Shown here: piece by piece, positions 1 through 6,691 of the stretch
Layout: the number at the start of each line of letters is the position of its first letter
Numbering within the stretch: position 1 is the first letter of the stretch
Assembly: GCA_031371425.1 (NCBI GenBank)
Contig: JANMJO010000103.1
Location: 1-7,353, forward strand
Source of the DNA: JAFMIX01 sp031371425
GTDB taxonomy: Bacteria > Verrucomicrobiota > Verrucomicrobiia > Limisphaerales > JAFMIX01
DNA length: 7,353 nt
Direction of reading: 5' to 3'
Program-made: the position numbers and the translations under genes
Notes under the pieces: model-generated
The model's database searches: none
What the model saw: only the letters and a program-made list of their open reading frames with translations
What the model was told of the DNA's origin: nothing

Positions 1-19
1 GCGCTCGCCCTCCACGCCG

Positions 20-688
20 CTACGACCAAGCCTGACGCAGCGCGGACTTCACAGCATCCGGTGACAAATTCAGGTTGGTCAAAAATGTTCCATGCACTCG
101 GCTGGCGCGGTAGTCAGGCTGGCGCGAGGGCAGGGGGAGCAACTCGCTGATGAGAGCGAGGTCGAAGTCGAGCAGGAACGTGCCGTGAAACAGAATGAAC
201 TGCCGCCGCCGCCGCTGCGCGTTGCCGGAAAACTTTTTTGAAATATCGAATGACGAATTTTGAATGACGAGAGCTAAGTCAGTGTGACCGCATACTGCAA
301 TTCGCAATTCGCAATTCGCAATTCGCAATTCTGCTTCAACCGCCCTGCGGTTGCGTTCCATGATGAAATGGTTGGCGGCGGTGACGTTCCGCAACTCCGG
401 GTTGGCCTCGATGTTCAGGATGAGCGCGTAGCTCAAGCAGCCCGGGCCTTGCACCACGGTGCCGCCACCGGAGCAGCGCCGCAGCACTGGAATCCCACGC
501 GCGGCGCACGCGGCCACGTTCACCTCGGTCTCGATTGTGTTTCCGTAGCCGACGACGACGAACGACTGGGGCGATTCCCACACGCGCAGGACTTCACCGC
601 CCGCGCCGCGCTCGGCGGCGTCGAGCAATTGCTCGTCGCAGGCGATGTTCTCGGCGGGAGTGGGCAAGGTGAGGTCGAGATATTTCAT
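20..688 (-). CDS. Lipoate-protein ligase A / octanoyltransferase family protein (single catalytic domain)
   Basis: 222 residues, similar to the catalytic domain of the LplA/LipB/LipM (biotin/lipoate A/B ligase) family, which attaches lipoyl or octanoyl groups to lysines of E2 and GcvH domains in the cytosol. Seen: RRCSGGGTV at residues 70-78 with GPG at 81-83 (acyl/nucleotide-binding loop), GHTDLAL at 134-140, the KKFSGNAQ lysine motif at 151-158 and LFHGTFLL at 166-173. I chose the start at 688 because MKYLDL fits the usual N-terminus; an upstream ATG at 706 is possible, and neither has a clear Shine-Dalgarno. There is no C-terminal accessory domain as in E. coli LplA, so it may be an octanoyltransferase or need a partner; sequence alone does not decide. 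It lies divergent to lpdA, whose substrate is protein-bound dihydrolipoamide. Odd: short repeats fill residues about 120-131 and 141-149, replacing what I expect to be short loops. The frame is open and all motifs survive, so it is probably functional. Confidence 0.85.
   Translation of the reverse strand: MKYLDLTLPTPAENIACDEQLLDAAERGAGGEVLRVWESPQSFVVVGYGNTIETEVNVAACAARGIPVLRRCSGGGTVVQGPGCLSYALILNIEANPELRNVTAANHFIMERNRRAVEAELRIANCELRIAVCGHTDLALVIQNSSFDISKKFSGNAQRRRRQFILFHGTFLLDFDLALISELLPLPSRQPDYRASRVHGTFLTNLNLSPDAVKSALRQAWS
249..270. repeat. Short direct repeat GAATGACG…GAATGACG in the ligase gene
   Basis: Two exact GAATGACG copies at 249-256 and 263-270 are separated by AATTTT, giving a 14-bp period. 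On the ligase coding strand they encode VIQNSSFDI, residues about 141-149, just before the KKFSGNAQ lysine motif. This is a different unit from the GCAATTC heptamer 26 bp away. The segment between the two repeats encodes the conserved GHTDLAL strand. Confidence 0.8.
297..331. repeat. Tandem heptamer, five perfect GCAATTC copies
   Basis: Five exact head-to-tail copies of GCAATTC (GAATTGC on the coding strand) start at 297, 304, 311, 318 and 325. They lie inside the minus-strand ligase gene and encode roughly residues 120-131 (ELRIANCELRIA). The unit length is 7, so gain or loss of one copy would shift the frame; only changes of three copies keep it. I recall similar runs as common intergenic repeats in Verrucomicrobia-like genomes, but that is from memory. 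Confidence 0.95.
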
Positions 689-728
689 TTTATCGGACGG
701 CGGCATCGTATAGGATTTGCGAACCAAA
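689..728. promoter_or_regulatory. Divergent promoter region between ligase and lpdA
   Basis: Only 40 bp separate the chosen start codons of the two divergent genes, so their promoters must overlap each other or the coding regions. A TATAGGAT stretch at 709-716 on the plus strand resembles a -10 box and would give lpdA a very short leader. No convincing -35 box is visible. AGGA at 712-715 is 13 nt from the lpdA ATG, too far to be a good Shine-Dalgarno. Location is inferred from gene layout, not from a strong motif. Confidence 0.3.
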
Positions 729-2150
729 ATGGAAACAATCAAAACTGAAATAGTGGTCATCGGCGCGGGACCGGGCGGATACGCGGCGGCTTTTTATGCG
801 GCGGACCTCGGCAAACAGGTCGTCCTTGTGGAGCGCGACGCGCGGCTTGGCGGCGTGTGTTTGAACCGCGGCTGCATCCCATCCAAGGCGCTGCTGAACG
901 CCACGCACCAGATTTCCGCAGCGAAGGATTCGGCGAATCGCGGCATCGTGTTCGCCCCGCCGCAGATTGATTTGGCCAAGCTCCGTGCGTGGAAGGATGG
1001 CATTCTCACCAAGCTCGCCAGCGGCATCGCGTTCCTCGCGCAGAAGCGCGGGGTGAAGGTGGTGCAGGGCAATGCGCGGTTTGAAAATTCCACCACGCTC
1101 ACCGTCGAGACGGCGGCGGGCGCGCAGCAGATTCAATTCGAGAAGGCTATCATCGCCACCGGCTCGAAGGCCGCGTTGCCGAAGGCGTTCGACATCGGCG
1201 ATGACCGTGTGATGACCTCGCGCGGGGCGTTGGAGATTGCGGATATTCCGCAAAGCCTGCTGCTGGTCGGTGGCGGCGCGATTGGCATGGAGCTGGGGAC
1301 GGTGTATGCCGCGCTCGGCAGCAGGGTCACGCTGGTGGAGGCGTTGGACGTGATCCTCGCCGGCGCGGACGCGGACTTGGCGCGGCCTGTGGCGCTGTTC
1401 GCGAAAAGGCATTTCAAGGAAGTCAGGCTCAAGACGAAAATCACGAAGCTCGCCGCCACGCCCGCCGGCATTCAGGCGGAGATGGAGTTGAACGGCCAGC
1501 CGGTCAGCGAGATTTACGACCGTGTGTTGGTGGCCATTGGCCGCGTGCCGAACTGCGAGGGGCTTGGTCTGGAAAACACCAGGGTCGTCCGCAGCGAGCG
1601 CGGGTTTGTGGTTGTGAACGAGCGGTTGCAGACGGGCGATGAGAATATCTTTGCCATCGGCGACGTGGTGGGCGGCGCGATGATGGCGCACAAGGCGAGC
1701 CGCGAGGCGCGGTTGGCGGTGGAGGCCATCACGGGCAAGACTTCCGGCAAGGCGCAGTTCGTTGTGCCGGCGGTGGTTTACACTGACCCGGAAGTGGCGT
1801 GGTGCGGACTGACGGAGGCGGAGGCGAAGGCGAAAAACATTCCCGTGGCCATCGCAAAATTTCCGTGGGGCGCGAATGGCCGCTCGCTGACGATTGACCG
1901 CGTGGACGGGCTGACGAAGCTGGTGATTGATCCGGTGACGGAAAAGATTTTGGGCGTGGGCATCACCGGGCCGGGCGCGGGCGAACTGATTGCCGAGGGC
2001 GTGCTGGCGGTGGAGTTGGGCGCGACGGCGAAGGATTTGACGAACTGCGTGCATCCGCATCCGACGTTGTCGGAGACGATGATGGAGAGCGCGGAGGCGT
2101 TCTACGGGCACGCGACGCACACGATCTCGAAGAAACTTTCCGTCCACTGA
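729..2150 (+). CDS. lpdA: Dihydrolipoyl dehydrogenase (E3)
   Basis: 473 residues, close to the 474 of E. coli Lpd. This FAD flavoprotein reoxidises protein-bound dihydrolipoamide with NAD+ as the E3 subunit of 2-oxoacid dehydrogenase complexes and the glycine cleavage system, in the cytosol. Seen: FAD-binding GAGPGG at 12-17; redox disulfide CLNRGCIPSK with Cys44 and Cys49; ATG at 143-145; NAD-binding GGGAIGMELG at 181-190; second FAD motif IFAIGD at 307-312; C-terminal dimer interface with HPHPTLSE at 442-449, where His444 and Glu449 are the catalytic base pair. ATG 729 is chosen over an in-frame TTG at 717 because METIKTEIVV begins directly before the first Rossmann strand. No E1 or E2 gene is present; the linked lipoate function is the divergent ligase. 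The CLNRGC variant (often CLNVGC) could also suggest a related disulfide reductase, but the HPHPTLSE end strongly favours E3. Confidence 0.96.
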   Translation: METIKTEIVVIGAGPGGYAAAFYAADLGKQVVLVERDARLGGVCLNRGCIPSKALLNATHQISAAKDSANRGIVFAPPQIDLAKLRAWKDGILTKLASGIAFLAQKRGVKVVQGNARFENSTTLTVETAAGAQQIQFEKAIIATGSKAALPKAFDIGDDRVMTSRGALEIADIPQSLLLVGGGAIGMELGTVYAALGSRVTLVEALDVILAGADADLARPVALFAKRHFKEVRLKTKITKLAATPAGIQAEMELNGQPVSEIYDRVLVAIGRVPNCEGLGLENTRVVRSERGFVVVNERLQTGDENIFAIGDVVGGAMMAHKASREARLAVEAITGKTSGKAQFVVPAVVYTDPEVAWCGLTEAEAKAKNIPVAIAKFPWGANGRSLTIDRVDGLTKLVIDPVTEKILGVGITGPGAGELIAEGVLAVELGATAKDLTNCVHPHPTLSETMMESAEAFYGHATHTISKKLSVH

Positions 2151-2153
2151 GGC

Positions 2154-3698
2154 ATGAACATTAGCCGCCGATTAGTTTCCGGCTCCGCCTTGCGCGTGGT
2201 GCAGTTCGTCACGCAGATCGCGGTGATGTTCGTAATGATGCCGTTCCTGATGCGGATGCTGGGAACGCGGAATTACGGGCTGTGGATTTTGATTACGGCG
2301 GCGGTGAGCTACACGGCGCTGATGGACATGGGGCTATCGAGCGGCGTGGCGCGCTACATTTCGCGCGCGTCGGGCCGCGGCGATGACGCGGAGATTAACC
2401 GCGTCTTCAACACGGCGCTCGGACTGTTCCTGCGCATCGGGGCGGCTGTGTTGGTGCTAACGCTGGTGGGCGCAGGCGTGTGCCTGCTGGCGATTCATGA
2501 TTCCGGCGAGGCGACAGTCACCGCGCTGGCGGTGCTGCTGCTGGGGACGCGGATGGCATTGAAATTTCCCACGCGCACGTTCGACGGCGTGCTGACGGCG
2601 CACTTGCGCTATGACTTGCAGGCGATGGCGACGCTCGCTGGTTTTTTGTCGGCCAACGCGGCCATCTACCTGTTGCTGCGGCACGGCTACGGCATCGTGG
2701 CAATGGCGACGGCGTTGGTGGGCGGCGCGTTGCTGGAATACGCGCTGACCATCGGGTTCGCGCGGCGCGCGTATCCAAAGCTGCGCGTGGCGCGTGGCGC
2801 GGCGGACGTGGAGGTGCGGCGGGCGCTGTTCGGCTACAGTTGGAAGACGGTGCTGTGGCAATTGGCGGTGATCCTGCGGTTCAAAGTGGACGCGCCGGTG
2901 ATTGCTCACGGCCTTGGCGTGAACAGTATCACGCCCTACAATCCGGGATCGCAATTGAACAATATTTTTTACGAGTTCGTCACCACTGTCATCGGCAACA
3001 CCGCGCCGCTGTTCAGCCGGCACGAAAGCAAAGGGGACTTCAAGGCCATCCGCGAACAATTCATGGTGCTGACGCGCATTTCGGCGTCGCTGGCGGTGTT
3101 TGTCGGCGGCAGCATCCTGTTTTACAGCCATGATTTCATCTTGCGCTGGATCGGCCCGGAACTGCCGCAGCTCGGCGGTCAAAACAGTTGGGGCGTGGCC
3201 GCCATCCTCGCGATCGGCTATACGCTCATCCTCGTGCAGACGCCCAGTTCCAGCCTGCTTTACGGCATCTCGAAGCATCATCTCGGGGCGTTCAACTCGC
3301 TTGGCGAAGGTGCGCTGAACCTTGTCCTGAGCCTCGCGCTGGTGCGGCCGTTCGGCATCTACGGCGTGGCGTGGGCGACGACCATCAGCGCGGCCATCAA
3401 CCAGTTGTTCATCTATCCGGTCATCGTCTGCCGCGCGATTGATCTGCCCTGCCGCGATTTTTTTCGCGAACTCGCGCTGGTCGCCGGTAAATGCGCCGCG
3501 CTGCTGGGGATGTATTTTTACGCGATGAAAGGTTTCCTGCGACCTAATTATTTTTCGCTCGTTGCGATCGGAGTGACGCAGGTGCTGTTGTTCGCGCCTG
3601 CCTGCTATTTCTTCGTGCTGCGGGACGCGGAAAAACTCCGGCTCAACCAGCTCGCCGCCGAGGCGCTGAGGCGAATCTTGCCGCGCCGGTCGGCATGA
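2154..3698 (+). CDS. Oligosaccharide flippase family protein (Wzx/MATE-like)
   Basis: 514-residue integral membrane protein of the polysaccharide biosynthesis / Wzx (MOP superfamily) type, which flips undecaprenyl-linked glycan units across the inner membrane. By eye there are about 14 hydrophobic segments, roughly at residues 12-32, 42-62, 90-116, 121-138, 155-175, 178-200, 230-252, 268-285, 303-325, 345-368, 382-400, 403-425, 440-457 and 467-490. The N-terminal part has the family pattern of a conserved basic start, then MLGTRNYGLW (35-44), then LMDMGLSSGVARYI (56-69). The loop LFSRHESKGD at 286-295 and a basic tail (RRILPRRSA) are also typical. ATG 2154 begins 3 nt after the lpdA stop in the same frame, so expression is likely coupled to lpdA; GAGG at 2149-2152 is too close to be a standard Shine-Dalgarno. 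The substrate cannot be read from sequence; downstream acylation and glycosyltransferase genes point to a surface polysaccharide. Confidence 0.9.
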   Translation: MNISRRLVSGSALRVVQFVTQIAVMFVMMPFLMRMLGTRNYGLWILITAAVSYTALMDMGLSSGVARYISRASGRGDDAEINRVFNTALGLFLRIGAAVLVLTLVGAGVCLLAIHDSGEATVTALAVLLLGTRMALKFPTRTFDGVLTAHLRYDLQAMATLAGFLSANAAIYLLLRHGYGIVAMATALVGGALLEYALTIGFARRAYPKLRVARGAADVEVRRALFGYSWKTVLWQLAVILRFKVDAPVIAHGLGVNSITPYNPGSQLNNIFYEFVTTVIGNTAPLFSRHESKGDFKAIREQFMVLTRISASLAVFVGGSILFYSHDFILRWIGPELPQLGGQNSWGVAAILAIGYTLILVQTPSSSLLYGISKHHLGAFNSLGEGALNLVLSLALVRPFGIYGVAWATTISAAINQLFIYPVIVCRAIDLPCRDFFRELALVAGKCAALLGMYFYAMKGFLRPNYFSLVAIGVTQVLLFAPACYFFVLRDAEKLRLNQLAAEALRRILPRRSA

Positions 3699-3929
3699 GC
3701 AGCACCTGCGGTGGAAATCCGCGTCACTGGCCTGTTTCGCCCGTGGCATGGGTGCGGAAGTTTGTGGTTTATTTCCGCAGCAAAGCCTGACTATCTTGCC
3801 GCCATCATGACGCTGGAATTTGTGTCCAAGAAAACCTGCGGGCCGGGCGCTGCCGTTTTACGTTACGAACTGGCGCACCGGACGAAAGGCAGCACCTTCG
3901 TGGAGTCGCAGCATCGCGCGCATTGAGCC
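3699..3929. other. Spacer between flippase and MBOAT genes
   Basis: 231 bp with no convincing gene. The plus-strand frame leading into the MBOAT gene is open from 3711. It contains an ATG at 3807 that would give a 39-residue peptide ending at TGA 3924-3926, 3 nt before the MBOAT ATG. I do not recognise that peptide; it has no membrane segment and no Shine-Dalgarno, so it is at best a leader peptide or a gene remnant. Apart from a small hairpin near 3753-3779, I see no promoter with both boxes and no repeat. Confidence 0.5.
3753..3779 (+). terminator. Possible hairpin downstream of flippase gene
   Basis: TGCGGAA (3753-3759) and TTCCGCA (3773-3779) form a perfect 7-bp inverted repeat around a 13-nt loop, 54 bp after the flippase stop. 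No T-run follows, so it is not a classical intrinsic terminator. It might attenuate transcription or be chance. Confidence 0.25.
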
Positions 3930-5411
3930 ATGCTGTTCAATTCCTACGTTTTCATCTTCCTGTTCCTGCCGGTCACGTTTCTGGGTTTTCTGGCTCTCGG
4001 CGGACGCGGGCTGCGGCGGGCGGCCATCCTGTGGGTGGTGCTCGCCTCGTTTTTCTTCTACGGCTGGTGGGACCCCAAATGCCTTTGGCTGATTGGCGTC
4101 TCAATGCTGTTCAATTACATGATGGGAGTGCGATTGAGCCAGCGCACCAAGACGCCGAAGGGCAAAATGCTGCTCACGTTTGCGGTGGCGGCGAACCTGT
4201 TGCTGCTGGCGCACTATAAATACACGGACTTTCTGATCCTGAATTTCAATTCGTTCTTCGGCTCTTCGTTGGCCTTGCAAAAAATTGTTCTGCCGCTCGG
4301 CATTTCCTTTTTCACATTCACCCAGATTGCCTACTTGGTGGATGCGTATCGCGGGGAGACGAAGGAATACAATCTGCTCGATTACACTTTATTCGTCGTG
4401 TTTTTCCCCCACCTGATTGCCGGTCCCATCATCCATCACCGGGATGTCATCCCGCAATTCAGCCGCAAGGGCGTTTTCAGCTTCAACGCGGAGTATGTGT
4501 CCGTCGGCCTGACGATTTTCATTCTGGGACTGTTCAAGAAAGCCGTGTTTGCTGACGGCATCGCGAAATACTCCACGCCGGTTTTTGAGCTGGCCAAAAC
4601 GGGGGAGGCCATCGGCTTTTACAACGCTTGGGGCGGCGTCCTGGCCTATACGCTCCAAATCTATTTCGATTTCTCCGGCTATTCCGACATGGCTATCGGC
4701 CTAGCGAAAATGTTCGGCGTGCGGTTTCCAGTGAACTTCAACTCGCCCTACAAGGCGGTCAACATCGTGGAATTCTGGCGGCGCTGGCACATGACGCTCT
4801 CCCGGTTTCTGCGGGATTATCTCTACATCCCGCTGGGGGGAAATCGCCTCGGTCCGACGCGTCGCCACGTCAATCTGTTCCTGACGATGTTGATCGGTGG
4901 GCTGTGGCATGGCGCGGGCTGGACGTTCGTCATCTGGGGCGCGCTGCACGGACTGTATCTGGTCGTGAACCATGCGTGGCACGGCATCCGCCGTTCGCTC
5001 GGCCACGATTTGCACTGCAGCACCGTGCCGGGACGGTTCGCGGCCACGCTGCTTACTTTTCTGGGCGTGATCATCGCGTGGGTTTTCTTCCGGGCCGAAA
5101 CTCTGGGCAGCGCGCTGGCCTTGCTCAAGTCCATGAGCGGTTTTTCCGGCTTCGGCGCAACCGGACTGGCCGTGCGGCAGCTTGTCTGGACGGCGGGTTT
5201 GCTGGGCATCGTCTGGTTTCTGCCCAACACCCAGGAGATGCTGGCGCGCTTCACGCCCGCGCTGGATTTTCCCGCGACGGATACGCCGTCTCCGCAGCGC
5301 GGGCTGGAGTGGCGGCCCAATCGTGTCTGGGCGGCGATCATCGCCGGCGTGTTTCTGATTTCCGTCTTGCACCTGTGCAAGATTACGGAGTTCCTCTATT
5401 TCCAATTCTGA
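3930..5411 (+). CDS. MBOAT family O-acyltransferase (AlgI-like)
   Basis: 493-residue polytopic inner-membrane protein of the membrane-bound O-acyltransferase family, AlgI/DltB branch. These proteins take an acyl group (usually acetyl) from a cytosolic donor and pass it across the membrane for modification of an extracytoplasmic polymer. Seen: FFFYGWWDPK at 41-50, PLGISFFTFTQIAYLVD at 122-138, FFPHLIAGPI at 158-167, QIYFDFSGYSDMAIGLA at 243-259, FWRRWHMTLSRFLRDYLYIP at 282-301 with His287, and GGLWHGAGWTFVIWG at 323-337 with His327, the expected catalytic histidine. It ends in the usual FLYFQF tail. Length matches bacterial AlgI-type proteins. The ATG follows an in-frame TGA by 3 nt; no Shine-Dalgarno is seen. 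The next gene, 7 nt downstream, is probably its periplasmic partner. No alginate biosynthesis genes are in view, so the name algI is not justified; the acylated glycan is unknown. Confidence 0.95.
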   Translation: MLFNSYVFIFLFLPVTFLGFLALGGRGLRRAAILWVVLASFFFYGWWDPKCLWLIGVSMLFNYMMGVRLSQRTKTPKGKMLLTFAVAANLLLLAHYKYTDFLILNFNSFFGSSLALQKIVLPLGISFFTFTQIAYLVDAYRGETKEYNLLDYTLFVVFFPHLIAGPIIHHRDVIPQFSRKGVFSFNAEYVSVGLTIFILGLFKKAVFADGIAKYSTPVFELAKTGEAIGFYNAWGGVLAYTLQIYFDFSGYSDMAIGLAKMFGVRFPVNFNSPYKAVNIVEFWRRWHMTLSRFLRDYLYIPLGGNRLGPTRRHVNLFLTMLIGGLWHGAGWTFVIWGALHGLYLVVNHAWHGIRRSLGHDLHCSTVPGRFAATLLTFLGVIIAWVFFRAETLGSALALLKSMSGFSGFGATGLAVRQLVWTAGLLGIVWFLPNTQEMLARFTPALDFPATDTPSPQRGLEWRPNRVWAAIIAGVFLISVLHLCKITEFLYFQF

Positions 5412-5418
5412 ACCGGCC

Positions 5419-6504
5419 ATGACCCACCACACACACCAGCGCTATTTGAAACTGCTGTTCGGCCTGTTCTTGGCTGTGGGCGGCGGACTAATCGCGCTCA
5501 ACTGGCGCATTGACCCGCTCCAGTTTTACCGCAAGGCCGCGTATCCGCCGTTGCTGATCGGGCAAAAACGTTTTCAGGTGCCGGGACTAATCAAACATTA
5601 CGATTACGACACCGTGGTCATCGGCACGTCCGTTTCTGAAAACTTTGAAGCCCGCGACATCAAAAAGGAACTGAGCCTCAATGCGCTGAACCTTTCCATG
5701 CAAGGCGCGTCAGTTTTGGAGCAGAAACTGGCGCTCACGCTCGCGCTCCAGACCGGCAAAGTCAGGAACGTGATCTGGGACATTAATTTTGAATTCCTGC
5801 GGGGCGACGCGGAGTGGGTGGCCAACTTCGACGGCAGTTTTCCCTTTTACTTCTACGACGCCAATCCGCTGAACGAGGTCAACAACTACCTGTTGAATGT
5901 GGACACCGCCAAGAACAGTCTGAAAATCCTCCTGCGCCGGTGCGGCTTGAACACCTACCGCAGCTTCACGCCCGACGAGCTGTATCCCTGGTATCGCAAA
6001 AAACCGTCCGGGGCCGCAGTCGTCAGAAAATCGTGGCAGCTTGCTGCGGCGAAAGGCCGGAAACCCTTCCTCGGGGAAGTCGCGGAATACACCAGCGCCA
6101 AACTCAACGCCAATTTTGACCGCCAAGTCTTGCAGCTCATCCGGGAACATCCCGAGGTGAAATTCACCCTGTATTTTCCGCCCAACTCCGTCGGCTATTA
6201 TGTGCAAGTCGCCGCTGCCGCCCCCGAAGTTTTCGACCACATGTTGCAGGGCCGGCAACATGTGCTGGCCCAGACCCGCGACCTGCCGAATGTCCGCCTC
6301 TTTGATTTCCAACCGCTCCCGGAGCTGATCTACGAGATGGACAATTATTTTGACCTGATGCACTTCACCCATCCCATCAGCAATTACATCCTCGAATCCA
6401 TGCGGCTCGACCGGCATCGGATGACGGCGGACGGCAGCGCCCAACTGAAATCGCTCGTTGCCAGCCCGCGCACCGGCGAATGGGTGAAGCAGCTCGCCCC
6501 CTGA
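5419..6504 (+). CDS. Membrane-anchored SGNH/AlgJ-DltD-like protein, putative partner of the MBOAT acyltransferase
   Basis: 361 residues. Residues 8-29 form one hydrophobic segment after a short positively charged N-terminus, so the rest is likely periplasmic and membrane-tethered. The body resembles an SGNH-type fold: VIGTSVSENF at 67-76 puts Ser71 in a GxS nucleophile position, ALNLSMQGAS at 89-98 fits the second conserved block, and YFDLMHFTHP at 310-319 supplies an Asp312-x-x-His315 pair like the DxxH of DltD, AlgX and AlgJ. YFPPNS at 252-257 may line the site. It starts 7 nt after the MBOAT stop, so the two are almost certainly cotranscribed. By analogy with AlgI/AlgJ/AlgX and DltB/DltD, I infer that it accepts the acyl group delivered by the MBOAT and transfers it to a polysaccharide, or removes it. 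The family assignment comes from motifs and context; overall similarity to named members is not evident by eye, and it could be an uncharacterised family. Confidence 0.8.
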   Translation: MTHHTHQRYLKLLFGLFLAVGGGLIALNWRIDPLQFYRKAAYPPLLIGQKRFQVPGLIKHYDYDTVVIGTSVSENFEARDIKKELSLNALNLSMQGASVLEQKLALTLALQTGKVRNVIWDINFEFLRGDAEWVANFDGSFPFYFYDANPLNEVNNYLLNVDTAKNSLKILLRRCGLNTYRSFTPDELYPWYRKKPSGAAVVRKSWQLAAAKGRKPFLGEVAEYTSAKLNANFDRQVLQLIREHPEVKFTLYFPPNSVGYYVQVAAAAPEVFDHMLQGRQHVLAQTRDLPNVRLFDFQPLPELIYEMDNYFDLMHFTHPISNYILESMRLDRHRMTADGSAQLKSLVASPRTGEWVKQLAP

Positions 6505-6522
6505 CCCATCTGGCCGGATTCG

Positions 6523-6552
6523 TTGACACAAACGGCAGAGTTCGGCCACTAT
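6523..6552 (+). promoter_or_regulatory. Possible sigma70-type promoter upstream of the glycosyltransferase
   Basis: A perfect TTGACA at 6523-6528 is followed after 18 bp by a weak CACTAT at 6547-6552 (3 of 6 to TATAAT). It lies just after the SGNH-like gene and about 140 bp before the glycosyltransferase start, so that gene may have its own promoter. A single good box can occur by chance. Confidence 0.25.
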
Positions 6553-6602
6553 TGTTGAAATGAACCACTCGCAGAACAATCTGATTATGCCGGCCCGCCG
6601 CT

Positions 6603-6673
6603 GTTTGGAGTTCCGCCTTCAGGCGGTTCGGGGCGTTCACGACCTGTGGCCGCGTAAACACGGAACTCCGAAC
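6603..6673. repeat. 71-bp palindromic repeat element (REP/MITE-like)
   Basis: Outer arms GTTTGGAGTTCCG (6603-6615) and CGGAACTCCGAAC (6661-6673) pair over 13 positions, 12 exact plus one G-T. Just inside the left arm, CCGCC-TTCA-GGCGG (6613-6626) is a second perfect hairpin that competes with the outer stem. The interior carries a GTG…CAC pair around GGCCGCGTAAA. No transposase is encoded. I recall closely similar sequences dispersed between genes in Verrucomicrobia-like genomes, but only the palindromic structure is shown here. It may affect RNA folding or termination before the next gene. Confidence 0.65.
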
Positions 6674-6691
6674 CAAGAGCCCGCCTGACCG

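Noticed and set aside
297..331. CRISPR-like array
   Set aside because: The units are contiguous 7-mers without spacers, so this is a simple tandem repeat.
284..748. Plus-strand ORF (154 codons) over the ligase gene
   Set aside because: Starts in the heptamer repeat and is antisense to conserved ligase motifs; its FAIRNSQF repeats are only the translated heptamer.
690..2147. Long minus-strand ORF (485 codons) opposite lpdA
   Set aside because: It is exactly antisense to a gene with all E3 motifs; the translation is rich in Arg, His and Gln with no family features, typical of a GC-rich shadow frame.
2457..3749. Minus-strand ORF (430 codons) opposite the flippase gene
   Set aside because: Shadow frame of a clear membrane protein; Arg/Gln/His-rich composition and no recognisable domain.
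5710..6579. Minus-strand ORF (289 codons) opposite the SGNH-like gene
   Set aside because: Antisense to the better supported gene, which is coupled to the MBOAT gene and has a signal anchor and catalytic-type motifs.
6560..6688. 42-codon plus-strand ORF before the glycosyltransferase
   Set aside because: Most of its length is the palindromic repeat read in one frame; no Shine-Dalgarno and no protein feature.
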